Shown: one piece after another, positions 22,649-35,095 of the stretch
How the letters are laid out: each line of letters opens with the position of its first letter
Position numbering within the stretch: the first letter of the stretch is position 1
Assembly: GCF_000204055.1 (NCBI RefSeq)
Contig: NW_006768768.1
Location: 1,263,346 to 1,327,345, forward strand
Length of the DNA: 64,000 nucleotides
Direction: 5' to 3'
Source of the DNA: Melampsora larici-populina 98AG31
Taxonomy: Eukaryota; Basidiomycota; Pucciniomycetes; Pucciniales; Melampsoraceae
The notes under the pieces: generated by a model
What the model saw: only the letters and a program-made list of their open reading frames with translations
Told to the model about the DNA's origin: nothing
Databases searched by the model: none
Translations under genes and position numbers: made by a program

Positions 22649-22831
22649 TAGTCAACTCTCTCTAATGGCATACAGTTTGGCGGGCATTTTTCTTATGCAT
22701 TTAGAGGAATATGCCTTTACAAATCTTGTTTTGGCTGGCAAATCCCATTTTGGCGGAAAAAACCCTGTAAAAACCTATGCATTTAGAGGGATTATGCCCA
22801 TAAGAGGTATGCCTTTATGGAGAGTTGACTG
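22649..22831. mobile_element. 183-bp pogo/Tc1-like MITE
   Basis: The ends are inverted repeats of about 25 bp: left TAGTCAACTCTCTCTAATGG..., right ending ...GGAGAGTTGACTG. TA lies on both outer sides (22647-22648 and 22832-22833), the target duplication of Tc1/mariner/pogo elements. Removing the element and one TA restores the recombinase reading frame across the site. Internal copies of ATGCATTTAGAGG are seen. Confidence 0.85.
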
Positions 22832-23020
22832 TATGCGGAAGAACGTTCAACATATCTTTCAACGATCTTCTGTTCAACACAATCGTTGGCTTGGGTTTCT
22901 CGGCTTTACATCGGCTGGGAGAACTAACGGATCCAGATGTAGTCAACCTGAGAAATCCAAGAAAGTCCATCAAATGATCATCCTTACTCATTTCAAACTG
23001 TGGTGCGATCACCACCTATG

Positions 23021-23345
23021 TGTAAGGGCTCTGGTGTACCGTAGGTAAGCTCATAGCTTCCTAGGTACTGGTTTTAGAGTGAGAAATAATACTTTAATAA
23101 TTCGATAGAGAAAAAGGAAACATATCATACACAACTCTTAACATATATATACTCTAACATCTTTATAAAACATCTACACAACCGTTTGTAACATATCTAA
23201 CACATTTCGTTAACAACCGTATTTGTTATCACAACTAATTTGATAATATTTGATAAAACAAGTTATTTGATAATATTCTTTAACATTTGATAAATCTTTT
23301 TACATAATATCTCTTAACCTAAGTCTAACATAACAAAACATTACA
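23021..23345. mobile_element. Solo LTR, 325 bp, with 5-bp target duplication
   Basis: The segment begins TGTAAGGG and ends ATTACA, giving the TG...CA ends and short TGTAA/TTACA inverted termini of an LTR. It is flanked by perfect CTATG repeats (23016-23020 and 23346-23350). Deleting it with one CTATG restores an open recombinase frame reading ITTYVLPYHKGDPKF. It is AT-rich and non-coding. It is best read as the remnant of an LTR retrotransposon removed by LTR-LTR recombination. Confidence 0.92.
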
Positions 23346-24250
23346 CTATGTTCTACCATATCACAAAGGCGACCCAAAGTTTCTCGGGAGCAAAGTAGCC
23401 ATTTGCAACAGATATAATGATCCATACTGCCCAGTCCTAACCCTCCTCACCTATACAATCAACAGGGACAAGCGATTCCCAGCCAGTCCATTGTGGCTGT
23501 TACAAGAAAACGGCACTGTCCCTACAAGGTCTTGGTTCATCAACAGACTTGATTCAATCATCCATGGATCGAGATCAGGCCATTCATTACAAGCCGGAGG
23601 CGCCACCGCCCTCGCCCAAGCAGGAATCCCAATGGGAACCATCCAATCCATAGGAAGATGGTCCGGTGAAGCTTTCCGCATCTACGTCAGGGGTCATCCA
23701 GTCATGAACACATTCGTAACTCAAAAGCATGCACTGTCTACCGGCGCGACGTTGGGGGAGCAAATATCTTTCCTGGCTCCTCCTGTGAGTCCAGTTTCAA
23801 TCTCATTCAAGATTACACAAATCGTAAAGTGCTGACTTCACAGTTCTATGTTATTCAGGTCAACGCGCTCGCCAAAACTGATAACATTATGCAACTCTCT
23901 GGTTCCAAAACCAATTCCAGCCAATTCGGTAAGTAGCTCTGGCTGCTAAGTCACCAAACAGTCGCTGACAGTCTTGTGATAAAACTCTATTAGTCTCTGT
24001 GCCGATATCGAGTATTACCGCAAATCAAAGACCTGGGACAGTGTCTCTGCCCCTGTTCTTTCTTCCAGCCAGTAAGGCATTTCCCTATTTCAGGGGCAAG
24101 CAAGCTTACACGCTGACATCTGCGGTGTCTCCGCAGATCTCCCTCAAAATATCAATTGCAGGAGTTCTGTTGACCTCATTATCCGACCCTTCTATAGCTG
24201 TGCTACCCCATCAACATCTTTACTATACCATCATACGGTCAAATCACTAG

Positions 24251-25706
24251 CGGGTGGTCAGGGTCGAAGGCTTTTCAACAACAATTCCTCGTTTCACTAT
24301 TTCATTCATCTCAGCGAAAACCTCAGAATCTATATGATTGTACTGCGTTTTAATCTAGTAAAATTTATTCCAATTTATTTCACAATAACTAAACAGACCC
24401 AAACTGAGCCAAAGCCATTCCCGCAAAAGCAAAAAATCAAAACGACGAAAGCAAATTACAACCGTCCAAGGTTTATAGGACCGGCTGTACAAAACTCCAT
24501 AGATACTACAGGAAAATCTCAGGAGATCAAATCAACTCTCACTTTTTCCTTGATCCAGCCAACCGTCTTTGAAGCATGAAACTGATCAGAATCCTGAGCG
24601 CTTGGTAGCCTTAAAATACACACGCATGCCATTGGATTTAAACTTCAAGACAAAGGAAATTGGATTGTTAGTCTACCATATTGATTGAGAGATTGGAGAT
24701 AGATATATCTGAAAATTAGACGTAAGAGAAGTGTTGTACCATCAATTGAAGGAAGTGATACATGGTCCACTATTGGCAAAACTGTCCGCTTGATTTTTAA
24801 CATGCTATGTATTCTCTCTTGACTCACCAATGGCAACATGTCCTGTTCGGAAATAGGGAGTGTACAGATAGAAATCATCTGCTCAGCTTCACTTCAGAAC
24901 AACCTCGCCACTTCACTTCTTGCCTTCTGACTTGCCGAGGTTGTCTATCGCATAGAAGGAACCTGAAATGAGACTCAATTCAGATATTTTCATCAAAAGA
25001 CTTGACAATATATGAGCATTACCAATTTGATCAAGTATGCTTCCGGGTCCTACAACATCCTCTTTATTTTTTTATCTTTGGTTGGGTTTTTGAGGTTGTG
25101 ATACACCGCTTGCTATCTTGGGTCTTGGGTCTTGAATGTTTTGTAAGTTGATGTGATGTTGTATGAAAGTGATGTATTTTGCAATGTAGTTTTTCTTTTA
25201 AACCTGTATTGTTCGAATGTAATTTTTTTTTAATTTTTTCTCTGAATTTCATTGTCACTCGATCTCAACTTACTTGTCGTTAACTCCGAATCCTCCTCAG
25301 CTGAAATCTTTCTATTCCAACTTTCATATCAAACTTAACCAAACACTGAAGTACACCTCTCAAATTGTTCTTTTGGTCGATAGTTGATCCTTTGGCAACC
25401 TCTTGCACTCACTCATCCAGGCCTGAAACGTTTGGGCTTGGTCGGACCCTTGCAATCGCGCCCAAGTTTCTTGGATTCTGAGGCCTCACGTGTTGAATTT
25501 TCAAAATCGAATCGCCTCACTGATATTCAATTCAATCTTCTTGAAAACTGGAAACCCTCACTGCTCGTTGAAGAACGAGTTTTTAAATCGCCCATACTGT
25601 TTCCCGTTTGTTAGGTTGTGGGGCATCTCATCATCGACCTCAGCGCGTTGAATTTAGACCAATAGCTTCACAAATCTCGAAGCAGTCAAAAGTTACGCCC
25701 GACGTC
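24251..25706. other. Intergenic region, no confirmed gene
   Basis: The first part is the likely 3' end of the DIRS element. Two minus-strand pieces near 24921-25060 could join as exons reading ILDQIG and SFYAIDNLGKSEGKK and then a stop. No start or upstream coding could be found, so this is not called a gene. The stretch 25265-25706 is probably the promoter of the gene at 25707. Confidence 0.4.
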
Positions 25707-28700
25707 ATGTCTGATGCTTCGACTTCACAACTTCAACTTCCCGCGCCCCTTGTCGATATCAACTCGATCACCCATCCCACCGAATCTTTACCACGGCCCT
25801 TACGGACGCTGAGGCGTAGCTTTGAACTACTCTCAGTCTCTTACTTTGTCTCGATCTATGGTCCAGCTATTGGCTTTCCGGAATTCAGCTTAAGAGTGAG
25901 TCGCCTACATGAGGATCATTCGACGTGCGCAATTTTTTTTCCATCTCCTGGTCCCTCGCTAGTGCAATTTTAGCTGTGCCGTTATCGTTCTTCCTGAGCG
26001 CTCTGGTTCGTGAGACCGCCATCACGTCCAGCCTGTAAGGACGAGCTCTTCTGCGGCTCACAGGTTGGACTTTGATGAAAAGTTGACACAAAGGTGCCCT
26101 TGCATTGATATGTTTGCGCCCCAAAACTGGCGCATACATCCACCTCAAAAATCAGGTTTGGGTCATCAGCTTGGCCTAGCAGTTGTCCTGGAATTACACT
26201 GTGTCTACATACAATCAGTCTTCCCCTCAACAACTCATACCTCATGCGAACATTGCTTACCAACTTTTTCTTGCATTTGCCTCTACGTGGGTTTTCAGAA
26301 ACTGGAAGAGGATCTCGATGGTACCCAGCCAGACTCCTACGTTCCCGGTCTGGCCGCCAGACTTCTAGTCCTTCTCACTGGCGACCGATGTATCAAGTTC
26401 GTAATATATGGCAGACAATATGTCTTGATGGCCAATGTAACTGACCATTGATTCACCCTTTCATTGCCTTTCTCCGCAGTGCAAACAATTGGGAAAGTAG
26501 ATTAAGGAAGGAATACTCAAGACGAGATCCCATCGGAAATCCGCTTGGCACGGAACCGCTGAAAATGAAGCCACGTCATTCGAAAAAAGCCGTTGGTTAT
26601 GTATACATTGCTGAGTATATATATGATACTCCTGCTACCGCCATCTCCCAATCAGTGGGTGTCGAGGCTCAAAACAGTCTCTCGACACCAATACCGACAC
26701 AACCGACATCAAGCAAAGCGGTAAATGGCAGTAGTGATAAAAACACCAGACTGGAGGTCGGTTCTTCTATGATTGAGTCGGACGAGGTCACTGCAGTAGG
26801 ATCAACAACCATAAAGACAATCACCTCCGAACCCATGGCCAGTGCTCCTATTCAATTGGAAGAAGAAAGTAGACTAGATGCCGTTCAAACCCAGACGGAC
26901 GCAGACACAAGTCCTGTTACCCAATCGGTAGAACAAGCGCCAACTGTTTCCGCAGATCAGCTGCCGCAAATTTCTTCACACAATGATAGCACACCAGCCG
27001 AGCTGACTTCAAGTGTCACACAAACACTCGGTAATCAAGATAAGCAGGACGGCAGTCTAGTGGCTCCTAAAGAAATCAGCACCACTTCGAACGCTGTATC
27101 TACGATCGACGAGCCTATCCAATTGGTCGCATCTGGCACCAACCCTGACGCTTTGCCATCCCATCTGACTACTAGAGAGGATGATGAACCGATGCATCTC
27201 GCCATACCCTGGTCTGAGCTTTCACCACTCATCAAACTTCGAACATTATTCAAGCTGTGTGAATGGAACTTTGAGACTGCTCATGACCTGGATCGATTTC
27301 GTCGAATGATCGAAGGGAAAGCTACCGGATTCGCTGGTATCAACGCTTTGAGCAGCACCTCCACTGACCCAGTTGATTCTGGTGATTGGAGACAGGAACG
27401 TTGTGGTGCGGACTCAAATTCTTACTCCTACTGGTTTACGGGCCAGGGAATAGATGCTACCCTATGGGTACAAAGACCAGAACCTAAACCCAGAACAAAG
27501 ATTACCCTTCGTCTCTCATCCAACAAGGGCAAAGCTCGAGGTAAACAAACAAGAGCGTCAAACTCTCGATCCAACAAACGATCACTGGACATGGCCGGTC
27601 CTGAGACCGCCCCAGGTCAGACTACAGATTCCAACCCCAGGAAAGGGACGAGTCTCTCCAATAACACACCCAAATCGAAACGACCCCGACTGTCTGGAAC
27701 ACGCACATCCAGTCGCTTGCGCAAGAGCTCAGGAGCAGACGATTGGCAGACAGATCCTCTTGAGCTTGACTCCGCTCGGTCTTCCCATCTCAATTCACCA
27801 TGTACCTTACCTACTTCTGCACGCCCACCGACCATGATAGTCATCAAAAACGGCGCGCTCCCGACAGGAAAATTCAAGACGCTGGAACGAATTGTGACCG
27901 GTACCCGGGCATCACCTAGACGACGGGTAGGAGATGATGATGAATGGCAAGATGTCCCTGAGGGCTGGCTAGACGAGGTTGTGATGAACACAGCGTCTCA
28001 GAATACAAAACTCAAAGCTAAGGCTGCAACCCAAAATCAATCTTCCCGTTCACCCAAATCCGCGTCTCAGTCTCACACGCCTCTTAACTCCAAACTCCCA
28101 CCTATGTCCGGCGCGCCAGCGTCCTCAGTCCTGTCTAGCGAGCTATCGGATGACTTGACTTCAGAGGATGAGGCTCAACCGCCGATCAAAAAGAAGCTTA
28201 CATCAACTGAAATGACAGAAGCTGATCCACAGTTGAAAGTGGGACCGGATGATGCAGCCCATGTCGACATCGCCTCTACAAAGACTGATGTTGCGGATGT
28301 ACCTGAGACAATTGAAGTGAATGGCCAACAGCTCAAGGAACCTGAGGTCACAGTGCCCGAACTCGCCCAAGCTGACTCGGATGTGAAGATGGAAACTGAA
28401 CCGATGCCAATTGCTCATGTTCGCTTCGAGCTGGATACAGCAATGGAAGAATCTAGCACTTTTGCTCCACCAGCAGCAGCCAATGGAGACCAGCCTCCAG
28501 AATCGGAAAGTTTACCCACTGAGCCTGTTGGAGTCGAGTCAGATGTTAAGATGGACGATGGTACTATCCAAAACCCGCATATCAAACCGAGCATTGATCA
28601 GACTAGCGATGTGACTACGGTGCCTATTGAAAGTGTTGATCTGCACTCTAAAGACCCCGATGCAGTCCCAACCGAGTCCCTGGAAGGCAACTCTACTCCC

Positions 28701-31080
28701 ACAGTGAATTGCACAGAGGAGCTCGCAGAAGAACGTAAGGAAGGAGATACAACGATGCTGAACCCCTCCACTAACCCATCACACGAAACAGAAGTCCAAG
28801 TCAAGGCAGATGAAGATGAAAACGATCCCGATCAACTCAAAGGACATCCTCTAGATCCCGACTGGATTGGATGGGAAGTGGTGGGTTTCTTTCTTTCCTG
28901 TAGACCTCTTTTACACACTGGCAATAGCCATCTTGGCACCACTGTACTAGGCTCGCTCGAAGGAGCATCTTTAAGAATTGCCGAATTGCTTTGACGTATA
29001 TTGGTTGACGCTAGTGGCCATGTGTACAGTCGTGTTCAAAACCTGGATAGTCACTTCGAAAGTCCGAGGACATAGACCACTCATTTGATGTTTTACAACT
29101 CGTTAGATCAAATGGTACACTGACCATAACTGACCATGTTACCTATCCTCAGGTTTGTTCGAGTTTGAGCGAATGGCAGCAATTTCCTCGACAATTCGAG
29201 GGTACTCAGCATCCAGATGAGATAGCATTGATCAACTTTGTCACTGAAGAGGTTCTACCCATCTTGGTAAAAGCACATCAGGTTTGCCATGCTTCATCTA
29301 ACTGTTTTCTAAGCGCGTTGCGCCGATGTAGTATGCGGTGTCTGATGTATAACTTCTGTGATTTCCATACACGGTAAACTTATCTGTTTTTGCGGGATTC
29401 GCACGATCAACAGGAGCACGAAAATCGCTTGAAGTTGGAGGAAGCTATGGCACAACGTAAGCGATCCAATCGAATAGCCACACGAGAGGTAGTACAAATT
29501 TCAGCCGCCGAAGCCGCCATCGCAGTTTCGGAGAGGGAGACCCGCCTGCACTCCGAAAGACTCGAAGCAAGGCGACTCAAAGAAAAGCAGGCTACCGAAG
29601 ATCGGTCACAGAAAGAAGAAGATCACCGGCTGGTTCGATTGAGGGAGCGCGAGGAGAGAATTGCTCTCAGGGAGGCTCAGGCGTTAATGGAGCGAGAAGC
29701 GGAGAAAAAGCGTGAAGAGCGAGCGAGATTGCGCGCAGAAGCAAAAGTGTTGGGTTTAGCTGTGAAAGTAGCTAGAAGTGGTGCCGAAAATAGTGTGTCA
29801 CCGACGGATGCTAGTGAGAGTTGGGAACTGGATTGTGAGATATGCGGCGTCATGGGGAAGAACATGGTCAGACACTTCTCTAATCAGCCACGACCATGAT
29901 CATGAACTAACGAGTTTGTATGCACTGCTCAATTGTCATCAAAATCTTTATTCAGGATGATGGTAGTGAAGTCATTTGCTGCGACAAGTGCGAAAAGTGG
30001 CAGCATCTAGCATGTCACGACAATGCAGATCAAATCCGACGTCTACCGAAGCGAGATTGGAGCAAGGCCGATTTCGTCTGTTCAGCATGTTCTGGAATCC
30101 CAATTCCCAGATCGGTCAAACATCTTCGCACACATGTGAATGGCAAGCCTAAACGGCCACGAAACAAAAAGCTGAAGGCGGATGGTGTTGAAGGGGGTGC
30201 GAACGATGTCACTCAAGCTATACGTCCGAAGCCGCGTATAACCTTATTTGTGAACGATCCTGACAAGCGCGGCGAGGGATCTTTGAGCCAAGTGCATCCC
30301 AATAAGAACCTTGCTACTCCCATGGCGTCCAATATCTCCCAACAACCTTCGCTTTCTCAAATCGCCCAACCACTTGATAATAAACCAATGAACGGACATA
30401 TTGCTCCAGCTCTCACTAATGGATTTCATCAGAACCCAATATTTTTCAAGGAAGAACTATCTCCCAGTATCAGTCCACATATCTCCCCAGCACTGACCGG
30501 TGTTCAACCAAGTCCTGTCCCTGCTTGTACTGGACTTGAACCTTATTATGATGACCTTGATAAACTTATACCAATCTTACGCGCAAATGTTCAACTACAT
30601 CGAGTCTTACCAGTTTCAGTCATGCATCGTGTACGTCGATACCTTATCGATCAACAACAGCGACGTCAATCTACAACTGTTCCGAATGGATCCCCAAGCA
30701 ATTCAACACACCTTACACCTACTCCCAACGTCTTCTCTATCCCACCAAAACCAATGTTGCCACTTATTGCACAATTCAATCCGTCCTTACCAGTTAACAT
30801 CGAACCGACCCAACCCCTACCACCTATCGGTAGCGCTCTTCCTACGGCTGCTGATTGGTATGATCAACATCATGTGAAAACTTCGACAACATCGTTCGAA
30901 AGTTTTGTGGATCCAATCTTTGCTTCTTCAATCAAACTAGAATCAAGAGTTGAATCAACAATACCAAAAAATGAAGAGAAAAAAGTAGAAGAAGTGGATA
31001 ATGAAGTGGTCAAACCAGAATTACAAATTATACCACCAACATCAGTTGATAATCATCAATCTCAAAGTTTAAGTTTATGA
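25707..31080 (+). CDS. DDT / WHIM-like / PHD-finger chromatin protein
   Basis: Six exons (25707-25895, 26299-26396, 26480-28880, 29153-29281, 29414-29866, 29956-31080) join in frame to 1,464 residues. Residues of about 25-95 (LRRSFELLSVSYFVSIYG...FSLRKLEEDLDG...LLVLL) fit a DDT domain. LSPLIKLRTLFKLCEWNF and DWRQERCGADSNSYSYWF near 345-415 resemble the WHIM segments of ISWI-partner and Rsf-1/CECR2-like proteins. Residues of about 940-1065 form a charged coiled coil (REREERIALREAQ). A PHD zinc finger at about 1080-1130 has CEIC...CCDKCEKWQHLACH...FVCSAC. Between lie disordered acidic stretches. DDT/WHIM/PHD proteins are subunits of nucleosome remodellers and read histone H3 tails. The first intron is long (403 nt), and the donors GTTCGT and GTTTGC are unusual. 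Confidence 0.85.
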
Positions 31081-32828
31081 AGCAAACCAAATCAAATTAA
31101 TCAAGATGCCTTACAATGAGTTTCTTTTCTGGTTTATTATCAAGTTATCTCTTTTTTGTTGGCAGAAAAGGAAGTTGTATCAAAAAAATGAATCACATTG
31201 TCATGTATGAGGAGGAAAAATCAAGTTAAATCTTTCGTTTTTTTTTCTTTGCCGGTAGATGATCAAGACTGCGAAATGATTATTTTACTCAATAAGAATT
31301 GAATGATGATAAACTAAAAAAAATGTTGAAAAAGTCTTTGTTTGCTAAGATTATAGATAGAACTAGAATTAGGTTGTTAAAGTTGCTTAGAGTAAATAAA
31401 TAAACTGTTATGTATGATGAATCTAAAGAATGGTTTTCTTCTTATAGGTTTTCATGAAGCGTAAGATAGAGAAAGAGAATTGATTACCCTAGAGATGAGT
31501 TTTCTTAGTAAAGGTTTTTTGGGGGGACTTGGGTTGTCTGTATGGTCTTGGTTAGAGAGTGAACAAAGTTCATCAAATTGTTGCAGGTGGTTATTGTAGA
31601 CTGAGGATTAAAAAGATATGTTTGAAATGCACAATCCCAAGGCCCATTGACTGAGTGGATGGATCAGATGAGACAAATTGGATTGGCATTGAGTTGATTT
31701 TGTTAACAATGACCTGAATCAAAGAAAGTGTATGGACAAACAAACTAATATTGTTTGAAAGACGTGTTTAACCACATTATATGCATGGGAAAGCCGCACC
31801 CACCCTGATTTTTAAGCTCATCGGGTGTTTTGCGCTGCGCCCACAGCCTGGAGTATGTGGGCTGGAGACAAGTTGATGGTTTGGGAAGCTAGTCTGTCTG
31901 ATGAGGATGCCATGGCGAGAAGCTGATTTTGCTGCGAGGTGAGAAAGAGATGTGAATGCCCCGCTCTCAAGGCAGGTGGCCGCGGGGCAGCCGCAGGAGA
32001 GGAACCAAGCCGAGTCGGTTCCGACATTCACTCCGGTTGCACTCTACTACTCTTGAGCTTTCTTTGACGAAGCAAGAGTCCAATCCGATTCCCAGCCATC
32101 TTCTTCCAAGCTATGGTACTAACTGTCAATCGCTCCTCATCAAGATATTCAGCGAAAGGGTCTTATTTTCAATTGATTCAGATTCAAGGACTCGATCTGA
32201 CTGAATTCTCAAACGCGATCAAATCGCCCGAATCTCAGAGGGTGTTGCACTCTTGGAAACTTCGATCCTTGATGGCGAACGTCGCGAAGTAGCTCCGCTA
32301 AAGGCGCTGAGTGGCGCGAGTGCTTACCCTGGTCATCGCAAGAGTAGATGTTCAGCACCCCTGACATGGAAATGTAGTATTTGGTCTCGTCGCTTTTCGA
32401 ATTGTAGATGGTCTGTCACATCCAATGGTCAAACGGTTTCGAAAAGACGAGGCGCATGGAGTGGCCGATCAAATTCAAAATCACCTCCAGAGCTGTGCGG
32501 ATAGCTAGCCATTTGGCATCCATCACTCAATCGCTGAGTGCTCTAACACTTCTTGCACTTTTCCAGTGTAATCAGGACTACTTTCATTCTGATACCGTCT
32601 GACTATTGCGAAAAAGACTGGCGCGCCACCGAGGTTGACGAATGTTCGTAACCAAGCGTGATGCCTACTTCCTACATCCAACACTCCAAATACGTTGATG
32701 TGGTGAGCGTCCACTTTTGATTTTGAATAGCAAAAATATATTCTTTTATCAAAAAATCACTCTCTTCACCACATTGACGATTTCATTCGAGTTATCCTTT
32801 ATCCGTCAACAACTATTGGAAGGCGACG
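31081..32828. other. Intergenic region, no confirmed gene
   Basis: The first 500 bp are AT-rich 3'-flank DNA of the PHD gene. On the minus strand a stretch at 32523-32714 reads FFAIVRRYQNESSPDYTGKV and looks protein-like. It has stops on both sides and could be a transposon relic. The last 100 bp are the probable promoter and 5' UTR of the gene at 32829. Confidence 0.4.
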
Positions 32829-35095
32829 ATGGCAGCTACCACAGTAACAGCCTCATATGATGATGGATTATACCATCCTCCCACACCTACCGCTTCACTT
32901 GTAAGTTCCATCAGCACGGTCTAATCTTTCTTCACGTAAAGAGTCGCGATTGATTTTATTCTCATACGCAGCCTTCATCAACAGCTGTCCAATCCACCAC
33001 CATCACTGTGGCCACCCCGGCGGCTACGCTTACTCCCGTTCTTCTGATTCCGTCATCAGCTTTCTTGTCTCACTCCGATTCTTCCACATCTGCATCTGAT
33101 ATCATGAAGAACAATGGGCAACTCACTAGCATCGCTACTTCCACCTCAACTCTGGCCTCTATCACACCCTCAGCTCGAACAAGTTCAATAGCACAACCAG
33201 AGACCCCTCGAAACTCTAGCCCTCTGATCCTTGGTGTCTTTATCTTCCTTTTTTTGTTTCTTGGTGTGACCTTCTTTGCTGGATATATGTGCCGAAATCC
33301 ATTTAGAAGATGGAGAGATAATCGTCGCTTAAGACATTCACCAATGTTTGGAGATTTTTCAACTCGATATGAGGAATCTGATGAAATGTTAGAAGTAGGA
33401 TGGCAGGAAAGGTATCAAGTTGATGAAGAAAAAGAAGAAATTTTAAATCATGAATTACATCCTCAAACTCCTTCTGACCCTTTTGCACGATCGATTCCTC
33501 GTCGAAGTCAAATTCAATCTTATCTTGCATCTCGAAACCCGTCCACGACTAATCCAGTGGAACACATCGGTAACGAACGCGGATGGCTCTGGGGAACTCG
33601 ACGATCAAAGGCTTCACGTTCTAATGTCATACCAGGACTAGGAACTGGCCATTATCGAGCCAAGTCTAACAGATCGCGTGCAAGTAATTCGCGTCAACAG
33701 TTGGACGACGGGTTACTCACTCCTTCAGTATATTCAGCCTCAACATATTCGGAACCTGTTTCATACGATCCCAAGACAAACACACAGGAAGGAGACGATT
33801 TCAGACCCAACTCAGAACAAATGGACAAAGAGCTCAACGAATATCTCGCTGAGAGTCGAACCACTGTTACATCGAAAGAGTACGCACAGCAGCTCAAAAC
33901 CGCCTCACGGAGCCATGGCCCATTCTCTCAAGGAGGTTATCTTGATCGCTTGAAGGAAAGCATCAGCAGTCGCTCGGCTTTTAGTCGTTCTTCCCGTGCT
34001 AGAGGTATGAACGATTCAAATAAGGGTCGCTGGAATGAAATTGGACAGCTTGAAGAAGACGAAGATTACGAAAGTGAAACTGAGCGCACTGTCATGATGG
34101 ATTTCAAGACACCAACCAAACCCAAATCATCCCGAACGCGCCCTAGCGAGTTATCTCTCGCAGATATCCCATTACCAGAAGTCCCTCTTCTTGCCTGGGA
34201 CGTCGCCTCTTCACCATTCAAACAGAAATACCGAGCGCATGGTGGTGATGAAGACCCAAATTACCTTGATAGCTCTGTGAACAACACTCCAGTAAGAAGA
34301 AGTACCAGAGGATGGACTCTTTCAGACCAAGCCCGACCTCCTGCTTCATTCACTGCAGCTCTCCCTAGCTCCTCTAATCTCACTCCTCTTAGAAACCAGC
34401 TACAGGATTCGAAGCGTGCCGAGGATCGAGAAGCGATCCGAAACTCTTTATCTATGTCTCATTCTCAAATCCTCTCCCCTGAGCTTCAACCGAATCTCTT
34501 CTTTACGGCTGCAAGTCCTCCAAATCACCATCAAAAGGCCAAAAAGATGACCAAAGAATCAAAAGTGATGAACGCATTGCTCGGCTCTTCTGATCAAATC
34601 TATTCACTTACTGGAATCGCACAACTAATCTTTCCAACCGATTCAAGTGATGGACCTTCGACTCCGAAAAGTCATAAAATGCACACCACTCGATCTACTC
34701 CCGTTCATTCAGAAAGCTACACAACCCTTCCGACTCCTAAATCTCAACGTAGAAAAAAACGAAGCGAAACGATCTCTGAACAATCTATGATCAATCAGAT
34801 TTCACCATCTCCAAAAAGAACATCTGCTATTAAACATCGAGTACCATCCCGAGAATTCGAAAAAGAACTTGTATCAAACCAAATCCTCCAATCTGTTTCA
34901 TCTGATTCTCCACTTCGTAATACTGAAATTCATCCTGGAGGGTTTATTGGTCGGTCACCTACTAAGAAACTTAAGAAGAAAATCGTGATTGGAACTTCTG
35001 CAAAAACAAACTTACAACTCAAACGTGAACAAGAACGTGCTTTTGATGTGATTGATAGTATTGTTCAAACTAGTCCACGTAGAATTCAGAATTGA
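32829..35095 (+). CDS. Single-pass membrane protein with a long cytoplasmic tail
   Basis: Two exons (32829-32900 and 32972-35095) with a 71-nt GTAAGT...GCAG intron give 731 residues. The first 105 residues are Ser/Thr/Pro-rich, as in a glycosylated outer domain. One hydrophobic segment follows (LILGVFIFLFLFLGVTFFAGYM, about 107-130), then basic residues (RNPFRRWRDNRRLR) that place the rest inside by the positive-inside rule. The 600-residue tail is Ser-, Lys- and Arg-rich with many SP/TP sites and no recognised domain. The layout recalls fungal cell-surface sensors and polarity proteins, but no family was identified. There is no classical N-terminal signal peptide. Confidence 0.8.

Larger units (their letters stand above)
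22300..23730 (+). pseudogene. DIRS tyrosine recombinase, split by two insertions
   Basis: The N-terminal core-binding part reads RLEPSSIAKYESGTRQ and, after a one-base frame change near 22380, WPDEVNLSHFVSLV and LQPSTINKYLTGIV. The catalytic part has GFSALHRLGELTDPDVV with the first Arg, then VLPYHKGDPKFLGS. It ends with GHSLQAGGATALAQAG, IGRWSGEAF and the nucleophile Tyr in RIYVRGHP. The usual H-x-x-R triad reads H-S-L-Q, so one catalytic Arg is missing. The gene is cut by a MITE (22649-22831) and a solo LTR (23021-23345), and has a TGA at 22976. Confidence 0.85.
20055..24250 (+). mobile_element. Degenerate DIRS-type (tyrosine-recombinase) retrotransposon
   Basis: The order reverse transcriptase, RNase H, tyrosine recombinase is that of DIRS elements. 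Parts are: RT start at 20060-20360 (VYTPIKVHRFKYLLRNHP, FKLLLPRIKVLPL); RT/RNase H at about 20936-22297; recombinase from about 22300, in pieces, to about 23720. It is inactive. There is an insertion in the RT, a TGA in the AFRILP block (21084), a frame change near 22380, a 183-bp MITE, a TGA at about 22976, and a solo LTR. The terminal and internal complementary repeats of DIRS elements were not identified, so the borders are approximate. Confidence 0.8.

Noticed and set aside
24890..25258. Small minus-strand gene ending SFYAIDNLGKSEGKK
   Set aside because: The two 3' pieces join in phase, but every upstream junction tried met a stop, and no start was found.
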